Below are positions 44,411 to 53,392 of a stretch of 64,000 nt of DNA, piece by piece. Every line of letters begins with the position of its first letter. Within the stretch, counting starts at the first letter, position 1. Source of the stretch: Planctomycetota bacterium (lineage in GTDB: Bacteria > Planctomycetota > B15-G4); assembly GCA_029259715.1 (NCBI GenBank), contig JAJDEP010000017.1:186001-250000 (forward strand), given 5' to 3'. The notes beneath the pieces were generated by a model that was not told the DNA's origin, did no database searches, and saw only the letters and a program-made list of their open reading frames with translations. The position numbers and the translations under genes were made by a program.

Positions 44411-45238
44411 TCAGGCATCCTCCGGACGCACGGTGCCGTTGCCGGCCACCGCGGGGTCATGCTTGCCGACGTCATCGCCGGTCTGCTCGTCGAGCGCGCG
44501 CCGCGCCACCTTGGCCACGAAGATCGACACGATGATCGCGGCCGCCAATCCGCCACCGAACAACACCCACTCTCCCGTCGTGCGTTCGCGCTCGCTCGAC
44601 AGCAGCGCCTCGCCCAGCGCCGACCCCAGGTACACGTACATCACGGTCCCGGGGATCATGCCGAACAGCGAGGCGAAGAAGTAATCGCGCAGGGTGACGC
44701 TGGTCAGCCCGTAGCCGTAGTTGAGCAGGTTGAAGGGGAAGATCGGCGAGAGCCGCGTCAGGCCCACGATCTTGAAGCCCTCCTTGCCCACCGCGCGATC
44801 GATGGCGGCGAAGCGCTCGTTGCCGGCCACCCTGCCCGCCACGGCGTCCCGCGCCAGGTAACGCCCGACGAGGAACGCGGCCGTCGCCCCCAGGGTCGCT
44901 CCGATCAGGACCGTGACCGAACCCAGGGCCACGCCGAACAGGCCGCCCGCGGCGATGGTCAGGATCGAGCCGGGCAGGGCCAGCACGGTGGAGACGATGT
45001 AGATGCCCCCCAGCGCCACGGGCCCCCAGGGGCCGAGCCCCTCGACCCAGTCCACGGCCTGTTCGAGCGGCAGCTTGCGCGCCAGCATGACCAGCGCCAC
45101 GAGCGCCGCGAGCACGCCGAGGGACTTGAGCGGGTTGCGCTTGCCGCCCTCCGCCCCCCCGCTCGCCCCCGCCCCCGCCGGGTCGCTCGCGGACGCGTCT
45201 CCACCCTCCGTCGCCGTCTCGGACATGGTCATGCTCAT
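44411..45238 (-). CDS. TVP38/TMEM64-family (SNARE-associated/DedA-like) membrane protein
   Basis: The 275-residue protein has an acidic, Gly/Ala-rich N-terminal tail, then helices including LKSLGVLAALVALVMLA. The family core has TVLALPGSILTIAAGGLFG, GATLGATAAFLVGRYLARD, then LTRLSPIFPFNLLNYGYGLT and YFFASLFGMIPGTVMYVYLG. The re-entrant-loop architecture is shared with DedA/VTT proteins, implicated in lipid transport or scrambling. It lies one base upstream of the mercuric-reductase-like flavoprotein, so a joint role at the membrane is likely though undefined. ATG 45238 follows GGAGG; another ATG lies two codons further in. The 271-base region upstream contains no recognisable gene. Confidence 0.9.
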   Translation of the reverse strand: MSMTMSETATEGGDASASDPAGAGASGGAEGGKRNPLKSLGVLAALVALVMLARKLPLEQAVDWVEGLGPWGPVALGGIYIVSTVLALPGSILTIAAGGLFGVALGSVTVLIGATLGATAAFLVGRYLARDAVAGRVAGNERFAAIDRAVGKEGFKIVGLTRLSPIFPFNLLNYGYGLTSVTLRDYFFASLFGMIPGTVMYVYLGSALGEALLSSERERTTGEWVLFGGGLAAAIIVSIFVAKVARRALDEQTGDDVGKHDPAVAGNGTVRPEDA

Positions 45239-45449
45239 CTCGGGCCGCCTCCGTGCTCTGGTCCCCACGCGTCCCCCCTCATGTCTCGAGCGAGGTCGGG
45301 TATTGGATGAGTTCGGACGTCGGCCGGTTCGCACCGAATATGTCGCCGGCATGGCCGACGCTCAGCGGGGACGGGCGCCGAGGCACCCTCCGCCCGCGAC
45401 CGTGCGAACGCCTGCCCCCCGGCTCGGCACGCCGCGCATGATAGCGAAG

Positions 45450-45480
45450 GCCCACGGACCGGGATCACGGCCCGGTGGGC
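45450..45480 (-). terminator. Terminator-like hairpin after the 520-residue membrane protein gene
   Basis: The arms GCCCA-CGGA-CCGGG (45450-45463) and CCCGGTGGGC (45471-45480) pair over 10 bp, with a 4-base bulge in the left arm and a 7-base loop. It lies about 30 bases beyond the stop at 45510, reading on the minus strand. No U-tract is visible, as expected in very GC-rich DNA. Confidence 0.55.
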
Positions 45481-45509
45481 GCGCTGCTGGGGAGGCGGCG
45501 GCGCTGCCC

Positions 45510-47072
45510 TCAGATCGTGTCGGGGATCTGGATCTGATCCTCTTCGGCGGCCTGCTCCAGCGCCATCTGAGCGGCCGCTTCCGCCGTGAAGCGGATCTTC
45601 TGTCCGAAGAAGTTGACCACCAGCAGCACGACCGCGGCGAGTGCACCGGCCAGCGCCGCGCCCGAGGGCCCGACACGCGGCACCAGCCAGAAGCTCGTGC
45701 CCACCTGCAGCGCCAGCAGCAGCAGCAGTGACGGCCAGCCCACCGAGTGGAAGCCACGTCGTGCGTAGCGCACGTAGCGCACCGAGAGGAACGCGGCGAC
45801 GAAGACCATCACCGTCACGGCCCGCAGCAGGTCGCCCGCCGGCAGCCCGTACAACAGCAGCTCCTGGGAACCGTCGGGGTGCGTCGCGACCGTCTCGGCC
45901 GACAGGTGCAGCGCCTGACCGATGGAATGGGCCATGCCACCCGGCGCGTAGAACCACACCAGCGCGTACGGGCCGAGGAAGAACCACAGGGCGAACAGCG
46001 CCAGGGCCACCGGGCGCGTGGCGCGGTGTGCGCGTCCCGCCGCCGCGGCCGCCTGGGGGCCGTCGGCGTTGAGCCGCTCGGGCCCGTCGACCCGGTCCAG
46101 CGCGTCGGCCACCAGCGCGGCGGCCGGCACCAACGGGATCCACATGAGCATGGCGAACACACCGGCCCATGCGCGCGGGTCGGCCGCGGCCGCCTGGCCT
46201 TCCAGGGGCATGACGAACAGCATCAGGAACGCGATCAGCGGCACGAGCATGGGCATCAACGCCTGCCCCACGCGGTGCCCGTTGACCGACGGCACGAAGT
46301 CGGGATCGCGCTCGATCAGTTCACCCGAACGGCCGAACAGCCCTGCGAGCAGCGACTGCAGCAGCCCGCCCACGAGCAGCATCAGCGCGATGGCGAACAT
46401 GTCGCGGGCGAAGGGGCCCAGGTTCGCGCCCAGGGTCGTCTGGGTGACGATGTAGACGGCGCCGAGGTAGGTCGGCACGCCGGCCACCAGGGTGCCCACG
46501 GTGCCCATGCGCTTGTAGGGCGGCGCCACGTCGGTGCGCAACGTCGGACCCAGCAGCACGACGGAGATCAGGATGAACTTGAGCAGCAGGTCGATCCACG
46601 TCTTCACCGTGTCGAGCAGGTCGCCCAGGGTGTGGAACTCCTCCATCGTCACCAGGGCGAACACCAGCGCCACCACCGGCAGGAGGAAGGGCGCGATCTT
46701 GCGCAGCAGGTCGACCGACAGGACGGTCACCGCGACCAGTGCCACCGCCGGCACGGTCCAGACCATGGCCGGCTCGAGACCGAGTGAGCGGGCCACGAAC
46801 CACAGCACCACGATCAGCACCAGGAACTGCGGGAACAGGTGCGGGTCGGTGCGGATCAGTCGCGGCGCCAGGGGGAAGCGCTTGATGCGCAGTCCGCCGC
46901 GGGACGTGCACGAGCGCTCACCCACCGCCACCAGGAACACGTGCGCGAAGAGCACGAACATGCCCAGGCCGGCACGCACTCCCAACCCCACCGGGCTGGC
47001 CGCGAGGCTCAGGATGATGGCCGACAGGGCCAGCATGCAGCCGGCGATCCAGGTGCGCGAAGTCGTGGACAT
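45510..47072 (-). CDS. Polytopic membrane protein of unknown function
   Basis: The 520-residue protein has about twelve hydrophobic segments (for example WIAGCMLALSAIILSLAASP, GLGMFVLFAHVFLVAVG, FLVLIVVLWFVARSLGL). The first half is followed by a soluble loop with RSGELIERDPDFVPSVNGHR. More helices come next, and the C-terminal tail is acidic (EQAAEEDQIQIPDTI). I recognise no family motif. The protein may be a transporter or envelope assembly factor. It stands alone between the flavoprotein/TVP38 pair and the glycosyltransferase block, with its own downstream hairpin. The ATG at 47072 is followed directly by a hydrophobic helix, which fits a membrane protein start. Confidence 0.7.
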   Translation of the reverse strand: MSTTSRTWIAGCMLALSAIILSLAASPVGLGVRAGLGMFVLFAHVFLVAVGERSCTSRGGLRIKRFPLAPRLIRTDPHLFPQFLVLIVVLWFVARSLGLEPAMVWTVPAVALVAVTVLSVDLLRKIAPFLLPVVALVFALVTMEEFHTLGDLLDTVKTWIDLLLKFILISVVLLGPTLRTDVAPPYKRMGTVGTLVAGVPTYLGAVYIVTQTTLGANLGPFARDMFAIALMLLVGGLLQSLLAGLFGRSGELIERDPDFVPSVNGHRVGQALMPMLVPLIAFLMLFVMPLEGQAAAADPRAWAGVFAMLMWIPLVPAAALVADALDRVDGPERLNADGPQAAAAAGRAHRATRPVALALFALWFFLGPYALVWFYAPGGMAHSIGQALHLSAETVATHPDGSQELLLYGLPAGDLLRAVTVMVFVAAFLSVRYVRYARRGFHSVGWPSLLLLLALQVGTSFWLVPRVGPSGAALAGALAAVVLLVVNFFGQKIRFTAEAAAQMALEQAAEEDQIQIPDTI

Positions 47073-47168
47073 GGTGGGGACGGACCTATGCTGGTGGCGC
47101 GGAGACGGCGGCGCAAAACGCGGGTCGGACGAGAGCCGCCGTGATCTGACCTATCGGCAGCGATCCGC

Positions 47169-47186
47169 GGTTTCAGCAAGGAAACC
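47169..47186 (-). terminator. Terminator-like hairpin after the GT4 gene at 47.2 kb
   Basis: GGTTTC (47169-47174) and GAAACC (47181-47186) form a perfect 6-bp stem with a 6-base loop, 14 bases beyond the minus-strand stop at 47200. It is one of few AT-containing dyads in the window, which makes chance symmetry from GC-rich sequence less likely. Confidence 0.55.
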
Positions 47187-47199
47187 TGGGGCCGGGCCC

Positions 47200-48648
47200 T
47201 CAGCCGGCGGAGTCACCCGCAGCCAGCCGGCCCCGCAGGTCCTCGTTCTCGGCCTGCAACCGGGCCAGGACCTGCTCCCAGTGCTCCGAGCGCAGCAATT
47301 CGTGCAGACCCGCCTCGCGTAGCTGGAAGGCGTGTTCGAGGGCGCAGAGGCGCTCGTCGGCGGCGGCGGCGCGACCCTCGTCAGGGGCCGGACGCCGATC
47401 CCCATGCGCCTCGATCACGGCCCGGTAGACCTCGTCGAGGGCGGCGAGCTGGGCGCTCATGTCGTGGGTCGGGGGCGCGGGGGCGGCGCCCATGGCGGCC
47501 CGCCGGCCCGGGTCGTCGGCCAGGCTCGCCAGCAGGCCGGCGAGGGCTCGCGCGTCACCTCGGCCGAACAGCGCCATGCGGTCGGTGGCGCGATCGGCCA
47601 GGGCCCCGAGGTCGGTGCACAGCAGCGGCACACCCAGCGCGCAGGCTTCGTCCAGCACGAACGAGTACGACTCGGCGCACAACGTGGGCAACACCGCCAC
47701 GTCGATCGGCGCTCCCGACAGGTCCGCCGGCGAGTAGGCGCCGTGCCAGACCACCGGCCGGTCGCCGGCGCGCGCGTGCAGCGCCTCCCCCATGGCCTGC
47801 TCGGGCGCGTCGCCCCACACGTGGATCTCGACGCGAGCCGGATCGGGCAGGGCCGCCTGGGCGTCGAGCAGCACCTCGACACCCTTGAGCGGGTGCAGGT
47901 GACCGAAGACGCCCACCCGCAGCGGCGTGCCCACGGAGGCGACGGCGTCACCCAGGGGCCGCGCGGCGGGCGACGTGATCGCCACCCCCGAACCGGCCGG
48001 CGCGATGGCCGTGACCTCGCGCTCGCACCCCAGCCACTCCAGCACCCGTCGACCGTGTCCGTGGGTGGGCGCCAGCAGGGCGTCGGCGCTCTGCACCTCG
48101 CGGGCCAGGTCCCCCGCGAAACGGGACACCGAGCCGTCGATCTCGCCGTCGCCCTGGAAGGCCCAGCGCGGTGCGCAGTGGCGACACGCATCGGGTGTCG
48201 GACGCTCGCGACAGAAGCTGCCGTCCTGCTTCACCCGGTGGTAGCGCGGACACGAGCTGAACAGGTCGTGCAGCGAGAGCACCGTGGGCAAGCCGCGCGC
48301 CCGGGCGGCCGTCACCAGGTTGGTCGTGAGCCGCGCCCAGTGGTGCACGTGCACGACGTCGGGCGCGAAACGATCGAGCCAATCCAGGTAGGCGCGCTCC
48401 ACGAACGGGTTGGCGACCTTGTCCCAGCGCTCGAAGAACAGGTCGTGGCGGTGGACCCGCACACAGGGCACCGGCCCGCTCTCGTCGCGCACGACCTCGA
48501 AGGCGGGGCGCCACTCGATCGAACCGGAGAACACCTCCACCTGGTCGCCGCGGCCCGCCAGGGCCGCCGCCAGATCGGCCACCAGGTGTTCGGTGCCGCC
48601 CACCAGTTCGGGCGGCTGCCCGTGGACGACGAGTCCGACGCGGGTCAC
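47200..48648 (-). CDS. GT4 glycosyltransferase with C-terminal coiled-coil tail
   Basis: The 482-residue protein starts at GTG 48648 (MTRVGLVVHGQPPELVGGTE). It has PDVVHVHHWARLTTNLV, the junction LRVGVFGHLHPLKGVEVLLD and the donor-side LCAESYSFVLDEACALGVPL. Cysteines 133, 146, 155 and 158 form the common insert. After the GT4 domain (about residue 405) comes a charged helix with heptad-like pattern (LCALEHAFQLREAGLHELL, EQVLARLQAENEDLRGRLA), not typical of GT4 enzymes and perhaps used for oligomerisation. It is the last gene of the 47-53-kb glycosyltransferase run, 10 bases downstream of another GT4. A hairpin follows it. Confidence 0.86.
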   Translation of the reverse strand: MTRVGLVVHGQPPELVGGTEHLVADLAAALAGRGDQVEVFSGSIEWRPAFEVVRDESGPVPCVRVHRHDLFFERWDKVANPFVERAYLDWLDRFAPDVVHVHHWARLTTNLVTAARARGLPTVLSLHDLFSSCPRYHRVKQDGSFCRERPTPDACRHCAPRWAFQGDGEIDGSVSRFAGDLAREVQSADALLAPTHGHGRRVLEWLGCEREVTAIAPAGSGVAITSPAARPLGDAVASVGTPLRVGVFGHLHPLKGVEVLLDAQAALPDPARVEIHVWGDAPEQAMGEALHARAGDRPVVWHGAYSPADLSGAPIDVAVLPTLCAESYSFVLDEACALGVPLLCTDLGALADRATDRMALFGRGDARALAGLLASLADDPGRRAAMGAAPAPPTHDMSAQLAALDEVYRAVIEAHGDRRPAPDEGRAAAADERLCALEHAFQLREAGLHELLRSEHWEQVLARLQAENEDLRGRLAAGDSAG

Positions 48649-48658
48649 GCCGGGGACC

Positions 48659-50077
48659 TCAGCGGCCGTCCGACCTGCCGTGGAGCTGGAGCAACTCGCC
48701 GTAGGTGGTCTCCATCTCGGCGGCGTCGTCCTCGATGCTGCGGGGCGGATCCATGGACACGCTCCAGGTGCGCAACGTCGTGGGGTTCTTGATCACGTTG
48801 AGCATGTGCTCGCTCAGGGCTTCCACGTCACCGGCGGGGAACAGGCGTCCCGAGCGCGCGTCATCGATCAGTTCGGCCATGCCGCCCTGCCCCGATGCGA
48901 TCACCGGCACACCCGCGGCGAACGCCTCCTGGATCACCACCGGGCTGTTCTCCAGCCACAGCGACGGCATGACCAGGCAGTCGATGGCCGCGAACGCCTC
49001 ACCGATGCGCTCGCGATCGAGCGAGCCGCAGAACTTCACGTCCAGCCCTTCGGCCAGTTCGCGCAGCATCGCTCCGTAGTCGCCGTAGTGCGCATCGCTG
49101 CCGAACACCAGCAACCGGCACCCGTCCACCGGCAGGCGCCGCAGCGCCTCCATCAGGATGTGCACGCCCTTGTGCGGCGCCAGCGTCCCGACGTAGCCGA
49201 AGGTGATCCTGCCGTCGGTGCGCTCCTCGCGTTCGAGGTTCTCGAACGGCGTGGTGTCGATGCCGTAACGGGAGATCTTGAGCTTGGCCCGGGGGATGCC
49301 CCAGTCGGCGACCCGGTCGGCCACCGTGGACGACGGTGACATGAACAGGTCGACCTGCTCGATCAGCAGGTTCACCTTGCGGATGCGGTGCTGGAGTTCG
49401 TCGCGCAGCACCTCGCCGTTGCCGGCGGACGACGTCTTGCTGGTCTTGGTCGTGGCCTGCTTGCGCTTCTTGAGCCACTTGCTGCGGTCCTGGGCCCAGT
49501 AGACGAGCGGCGCCAGGTCCACGCCGGACAGCTCACGCGTGACCTGCAGGGCCCGGATCACGGCCTTCTCGGGAGTGCCCTGGCTGAAGCGGAAGTCCTG
49601 CAGGCAGGTCTCGCAGTCGGTCAGGTTGGGGCCGTCGCACAGGTGCCCGTTGGGCAACAGCAGCTGACCGAAGCGCACGCAGAACAACCAGAAGTCGTTC
49701 AGCGTCATGACCACCCGGGCGCCGGACGCACGGGCCAGGCGCGGCAGGCCGAGCGAGAGCAGCATCAGGTGCTGGACGTGCACGATGTCCGGCTTGAACG
49801 AGTCGAGAGCGCGCTGGAACGCGCCCTCGGCGCGCGGGTTGGCGAAGGTCTCGGAGAACTCCTCGTGGTCGAGGTTGTTGACCATCACGTGGCACTTCAG
49901 GCCGTCCACATCGCGCTCGAAGCTCGAGTAGCTGCGCTTGGAGATCACCTTCTCGCTGCAGAAGACCTCCACCTCGTGTCCGCGCTTCTGCAGCGCCCGC
50001 GCGAGGTTGTAGGTGTAGACCTCCGTGCCCGCCGAGTGATCGGGCAGGAAGAAGTGCACGGGCATGAGGATCTTCAT
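48659..50077 (-). CDS. GT4 glycosyltransferase
   Basis: The 472-residue protein starts MKILMPVHFFLPDHSAGTEV at ATG 50077, after GAGGAGAG and overlapping the upstream GT2 stop by four bases. It includes PDIVHVQHLMLLSLGLPRL, the junction ITFGYVGTLAPHKGVHILME and the donor site VMPSLWLENSPVVIQEAFAAGVPVIASG. The insert cysteines are 133, 147, 155 and 158. A Lys/Thr/Ser-rich loop near residue 200 (KKRKQATTKTSKTSS) is unlike the other GT4s here. It probably extends a lipid-linked glycan in the cytoplasm. Frames reading further upstream, to 50653, are shadows of the GT2 gene. Confidence 0.88.
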   Translation of the reverse strand: MKILMPVHFFLPDHSAGTEVYTYNLARALQKRGHEVEVFCSEKVISKRSYSSFERDVDGLKCHVMVNNLDHEEFSETFANPRAEGAFQRALDSFKPDIVHVQHLMLLSLGLPRLARASGARVVMTLNDFWLFCVRFGQLLLPNGHLCDGPNLTDCETCLQDFRFSQGTPEKAVIRALQVTRELSGVDLAPLVYWAQDRSKWLKKRKQATTKTSKTSSAGNGEVLRDELQHRIRKVNLLIEQVDLFMSPSSTVADRVADWGIPRAKLKISRYGIDTTPFENLEREERTDGRITFGYVGTLAPHKGVHILMEALRRLPVDGCRLLVFGSDAHYGDYGAMLRELAEGLDVKFCGSLDRERIGEAFAAIDCLVMPSLWLENSPVVIQEAFAAGVPVIASGQGGMAELIDDARSGRLFPAGDVEALSEHMLNVIKNPTTLRTWSVSMDPPRSIEDDAAEMETTYGELLQLHGRSDGR

Positions 50078-51075
50078 CGGGCTCTCCTCGAAAACCGCGC
50101 TGCGACGGTGGCGTCGACCCGTTGCCCTCGGAGCCCGTCGATGAGCCCCCTCAGCTTGGCCACCGCGCCCGCGGTCCGGCCGGACAGCATGCCGCGAACG
50201 AGAGTCAGAGGCCATAGCAGAAGGTCGAAGAGGAACAGCGCCGCCCAGCCGCTGACCGTCGGGTGCTTGCGCAGGAAGTGCACCGAGTTCACACCGGTCA
50301 TGTACTTGCGGCCGGCCGAATAGCCGCCCCCCGTGCTGGACGACAGGCCGTGCCGCGCCTCGGCCGCCGGCACGACGACCTGCCGGAAACCCGCCCCGGC
50401 CATGCGCAGGCCCCAGTCGGCGTCCTCCAGGTAGCAGAAGAAGTCCTCGTCCAGCAGCCCCGTGGCCTCGCAGGCCGCGCGGCTCACCAGCAGGCAGGCC
50501 CCGGGCAGGTAGTCCACCGCGAAGGGTGCCCCGGCGGCGTGCTCGGCGTCCCGGCGGCGACCGTGGTCGAGCAGCTGGGTCACGTTGAAGATCGGCCCCA
50601 CCCGGCCTCCGCAGGCCCAGATGACTTCGGGCTCGTGTGCATACACGAGGCACGGCCCCACCGCCCCCACCTCGGGGGCAGCCTGATCGGCCGCCTCGCC
50701 GGCCCCCTCCAGCAGCCGCGCGAGGGTGTCGGGCCGCAGCTCCACGTCGCTGTTGAGCAGGCAGACCCAGCGGGCGCCCAACTCGCTCAGGGCGTAGCGC
50801 ACCGCGCGGTTGTTGCCGCCCGCGTAGCCGAGGTTGCTGCCGTAGCGCTGGACCAGCAGCTCGGGGTCCTCGGCCAGCGCCAGCTCGACCGAGCCGTCCT
50901 CGCTGCCGTTGTCAGCCAGCAGGGGCAACACGTCCACGCCTTCGCTGGCGCGCACCGAACGCAGGCAGGCCAGGGTCTCGTCGCCCCCGTTCCAGTTGAG
51001 CACGACGGCGACCAGCCCGCTCGCTTGCGCGGCAGCGCTCTCCCTCTCCCCCGAGGGTGTGGAACGGAGTTCCAT
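50074..51075 (-). CDS. GT2 glycosyltransferase, rhamnosyltransferase-like
   Basis: The 333-residue protein starts at ATG 51075, overlapping the preceding stop by one base (TGATG). Motifs are GLVAVVLNWNGGDETLACL, LLADNGSEDGSVELAL, NLGYAGGNNRAVRYAL and LLNSDVELRPDTL. Later come YLPGACLLVSRAACEATGLL and DEDFFCYLEDADWGLRM. This is the WbbL/RfbF-like GT2 pattern. The C-terminal part has a hydrophobic stretch (GWAALFLFDLLLWPLTLV), so the enzyme may associate with the membrane. It is embedded in a run of overlapping glycosyltransferase genes. The sugar is not determinable. Confidence 0.87.
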   Translation of the reverse strand: MELRSTPSGERESAAAQASGLVAVVLNWNGGDETLACLRSVRASEGVDVLPLLADNGSEDGSVELALAEDPELLVQRYGSNLGYAGGNNRAVRYALSELGARWVCLLNSDVELRPDTLARLLEGAGEAADQAAPEVGAVGPCLVYAHEPEVIWACGGRVGPIFNVTQLLDHGRRRDAEHAAGAPFAVDYLPGACLLVSRAACEATGLLDEDFFCYLEDADWGLRMAGAGFRQVVVPAAEARHGLSSSTGGGYSAGRKYMTGVNSVHFLRKHPTVSGWAALFLFDLLLWPLTLVRGMLSGRTAGAVAKLRGLIDGLRGQRVDATVAARFSRRAR

Positions 51076-52280
51076 CAAGACGTCGAATCGAGTCGGCCGG
51101 ATTCCAGCGGGCCGCGACCAGGCACGAGCCCACGCACGATGCGCCACAGGACCCGCAGGGTCCCATTGATGCCCGTCTCCAGTCTAGCCTCCAGCGCGCG
51201 GCGGGTGATCACCGGCGAGAAGGTCAGGTCGTCGGCGATCAGCAGCTCCCGGTCACCCACGACCCGGTGGGAGCCCAGCCGCCGCCGCAGGCGCAGCGCC
51301 CGTGGCAGCAGGCGCAGCAGATCCAGCCGACCCTTGAGATAGGCCAGGAACACGCCGCGACGGATCGAGAACGCCAGCCACACGAGGGCGTACACGGTGC
51401 GTCCCGGCAGGGTCAGCAGCAGCGTGGACCAGCTGTAGTTCTTGAGCACCAGGTAGGCGCGGTTGCGGGCGTGCAGGAAGGCGCGGCGCTCCGGGTAGGC
51501 CGGGGCGCCCGGCCGATAGGAGATGCCCACGGTCCCCTCGCGGTGCAGCACCGTGGCCCGCGGCACCCGCCGCAGGCGCCAGCCGCGAGCGCGCAGGCGG
51601 TAGCTGAGGTCGTGGTCCTCGAACAGGATGAAGAACGCCTCGTCGTAGCCGCCGGCCTCGAGCAACGCGTGGCGCTCCACGAGCAGCGCCATGGAGATCA
51701 CCGCGCCCACGTCCTCGGGCGGCCCGGCTTCACCGTCCACCCGCTCGAGCAGGTGGTCGAGGCACATCACGCCCACGTAGTGCATGCGCCCGCCGTCGTA
51801 GTGCACGACGGCCGGGTCGCTGGCGAGGACCGCGCGGGGCTGGATGGCGGCCACCTGCGACCCGGCGGTCTCGGGCCAGAGTTGCTCCAGCGTCTCGGGC
51901 CGCACGATCACGTCGCTGTCGATCTGCAGCACCCAGCGGGTGTCGGCCTCCACCAGCGCGCGATTGCGCGCCGGGCACGGACCGTCGTTGCTGTCCAGCT
52001 GCACCAGGCGCGGCGCGCTGGGGTGGCGCCGGATCAGCTCCACGCTCTCGTCGGTGGAGGCGTTGTCGATCACCAGCACCTCGGCCACCTCGCCGCGCAG
52101 TGTCGCCACCGCATCGAGACATGCGTCGAGGAACGCGACCCCGTTGAAGTTGGTCACCGCGACGGTCACCGGCCCCACCGCGCCGGGCGTCGATTGCTCC
52201 CGAACGGGCTCCGGTGCGTGACCGGCCTTGTGCTCGTCTCGAGGAAGCCCTGCTGCGGGGACCACTCCCGGCTCCGGCAC
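51075..52280 (-). CDS. GT2 glycosyltransferase
   Basis: The 401-residue protein starts at GTG 52280, one base after the upstream TAG. After a 37-residue tail come VTVAVTNFNGVAFLDACLDA, LVIDNASTDESVELI, NDGPCPARNRALVEADTRW and the metal site LQIDSDVIVRPETL. Then follow FFILFEDHDLSYRLRARGWR and a hydrophobic C-terminal region (LLLTLPGRTVYALVWLAF). It is a GT2 enzyme that probably transfers a sugar to a growing lipid-linked oligosaccharide. It is coupled on both sides, one base from the previous stop and one base of overlap with the next start. The subfamily resembles rhamnosyltransferases but the match is not specific. Confidence 0.86.
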   Translation of the reverse strand: MPEPGVVPAAGLPRDEHKAGHAPEPVREQSTPGAVGPVTVAVTNFNGVAFLDACLDAVATLRGEVAEVLVIDNASTDESVELIRRHPSAPRLVQLDSNDGPCPARNRALVEADTRWVLQIDSDVIVRPETLEQLWPETAGSQVAAIQPRAVLASDPAVVHYDGGRMHYVGVMCLDHLLERVDGEAGPPEDVGAVISMALLVERHALLEAGGYDEAFFILFEDHDLSYRLRARGWRLRRVPRATVLHREGTVGISYRPGAPAYPERRAFLHARNRAYLVLKNYSWSTLLLTLPGRTVYALVWLAFSIRRGVFLAYLKGRLDLLRLLPRALRLRRRLGSHRVVGDRELLIADDLTFSPVITRRALEARLETGINGTLRVLWRIVRGLVPGRGPLESGRLDSTS

Positions 52281-52281
52281 G

Positions 52282-53274
52282 CTAGAGTCCCGGGACCTTG
52301 AAGTCGGGCGCGCGCACCGGCGCCCGGCGGGCCAGGCAGTAGGGCAGGTTGAGCAACGCGTTGAGCGTGGCCTTGATCACGATCCAGTAACCGCCCTGGG
52401 TCTCGCGGATCGACTGGGCCAGCCCCATCGTCCCGGTGGCCTCCAGCTCGGCTTCGTCGCGACGCGCCGTGGCGTCGACACCGCCGCCGTCAGCGGCCGT
52501 GGCGCTCGCCGGTGAGGGGCTGCCCGCGGGGGTCTTGTCCGCGGCGCCAGCGCCACCGAGCCCCTTGCGCGCCATGGCCCAGGCGGCCCGGAACACGTCG
52601 CCCCAGGTGCAGTTCTTGAAGGCGTACAGCCAGAAGTTGCGCACGTGGTAGTAGAGCGAGCGCTTGCCCGCCTTCATGCCGAAGGGCGTCTGGTGGTACA
52701 GCACGGCGTCGGGGGTCTGGAGGATGCGGAAGCCGCGCGCCAGGACCCGGGCGGCCAGATCGCGCTCGTTGCCGTAGATGAAGAAGCGCTCGTCGTAGCC
52801 GCCGGTCGCGCGCAGCACATCAGCCCGGGCCATGGTCCCGCAGCCGCGGAAGGTGCTGGCGTAGTACGACCCGCGCGCGACCTCGGCCTCCTGGTAGCCC
52901 GCGGGCATGCCGGGCTCGACCACGCGACTGCTGATCATGGCCGTCGTGTCGGGCTCGGACGTCATCAGGCGTTCCAGCGTCGAGAGCCAGTCGGTGGCTA
53001 CCTCGACGTCGTCGTCCATGATCAACACGATGTCGCCGCCGGCCGCCCAGAAGCCCCGGTTGAACGTCTCGCAGGCACCGAAGCGATCGTGGGGCATCTC
53101 CACCAGCACGACGTCCGGGTAGCGCTCGCGCAGCAGGGCCCCGGTCCCGTCCGAGGACGCGTTGTCCACCACGACGATCTCGTCGGGGGCGCGGTCACCG
53201 GCGCGCAATGCGTCGATGTTGGCCGCGACCGCGTCCTTCTTGTTCCAGGTGGAGATGACGGCGGAGATCTTCAT
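52282..53274 (-). CDS. GT2 glycosyltransferase
   Basis: The 330-residue protein starts MKISAVISTWNKKDAVAANI at ATG 53274. Motifs are IVVVDNASSDGTGALL, NRGFWAAGGDIVLIMDDDVEVATDW (metal site MDDDV), GCGTMARADVLRATGGYDE and RFFIYGNERDLAARVLARGF. It is similar to the GT2s downstream and opens the 47-53-kb run. The C-terminal part includes an Ala/Gly/Asp-rich spacer (about residues 235-265) and a final positively charged region. The 118-base gap upstream, to the PIG-L stop at 53393, contains a GGCCGG/CCGGCC dyad that may terminate the preceding transcript. Confidence 0.87.
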   Translation of the reverse strand: MKISAVISTWNKKDAVAANIDALRAGDRAPDEIVVVDNASSDGTGALLRERYPDVVLVEMPHDRFGACETFNRGFWAAGGDIVLIMDDDVEVATDWLSTLERLMTSEPDTTAMISSRVVEPGMPAGYQEAEVARGSYYASTFRGCGTMARADVLRATGGYDERFFIYGNERDLAARVLARGFRILQTPDAVLYHQTPFGMKAGKRSLYYHVRNFWLYAFKNCTWGDVFRAAWAMARKGLGGAGAADKTPAGSPSPASATAADGGGVDATARRDEAELEATGTMGLAQSIRETQGGYWIVIKATLNALLNLPYCLARRAPVRAPDFKVPGL

Positions 53275-53392
53275 ACCCGTCCACAGGGGCGCCCTCCCCG
53301 GGGGAAACATACCGTCTCGACGGCGCGAGGACAGGCCCGGTCTGACGAAAGCCGTAGGGCCGGGCGGCTCGGCGGACCGGCCGGCGAGCGGA

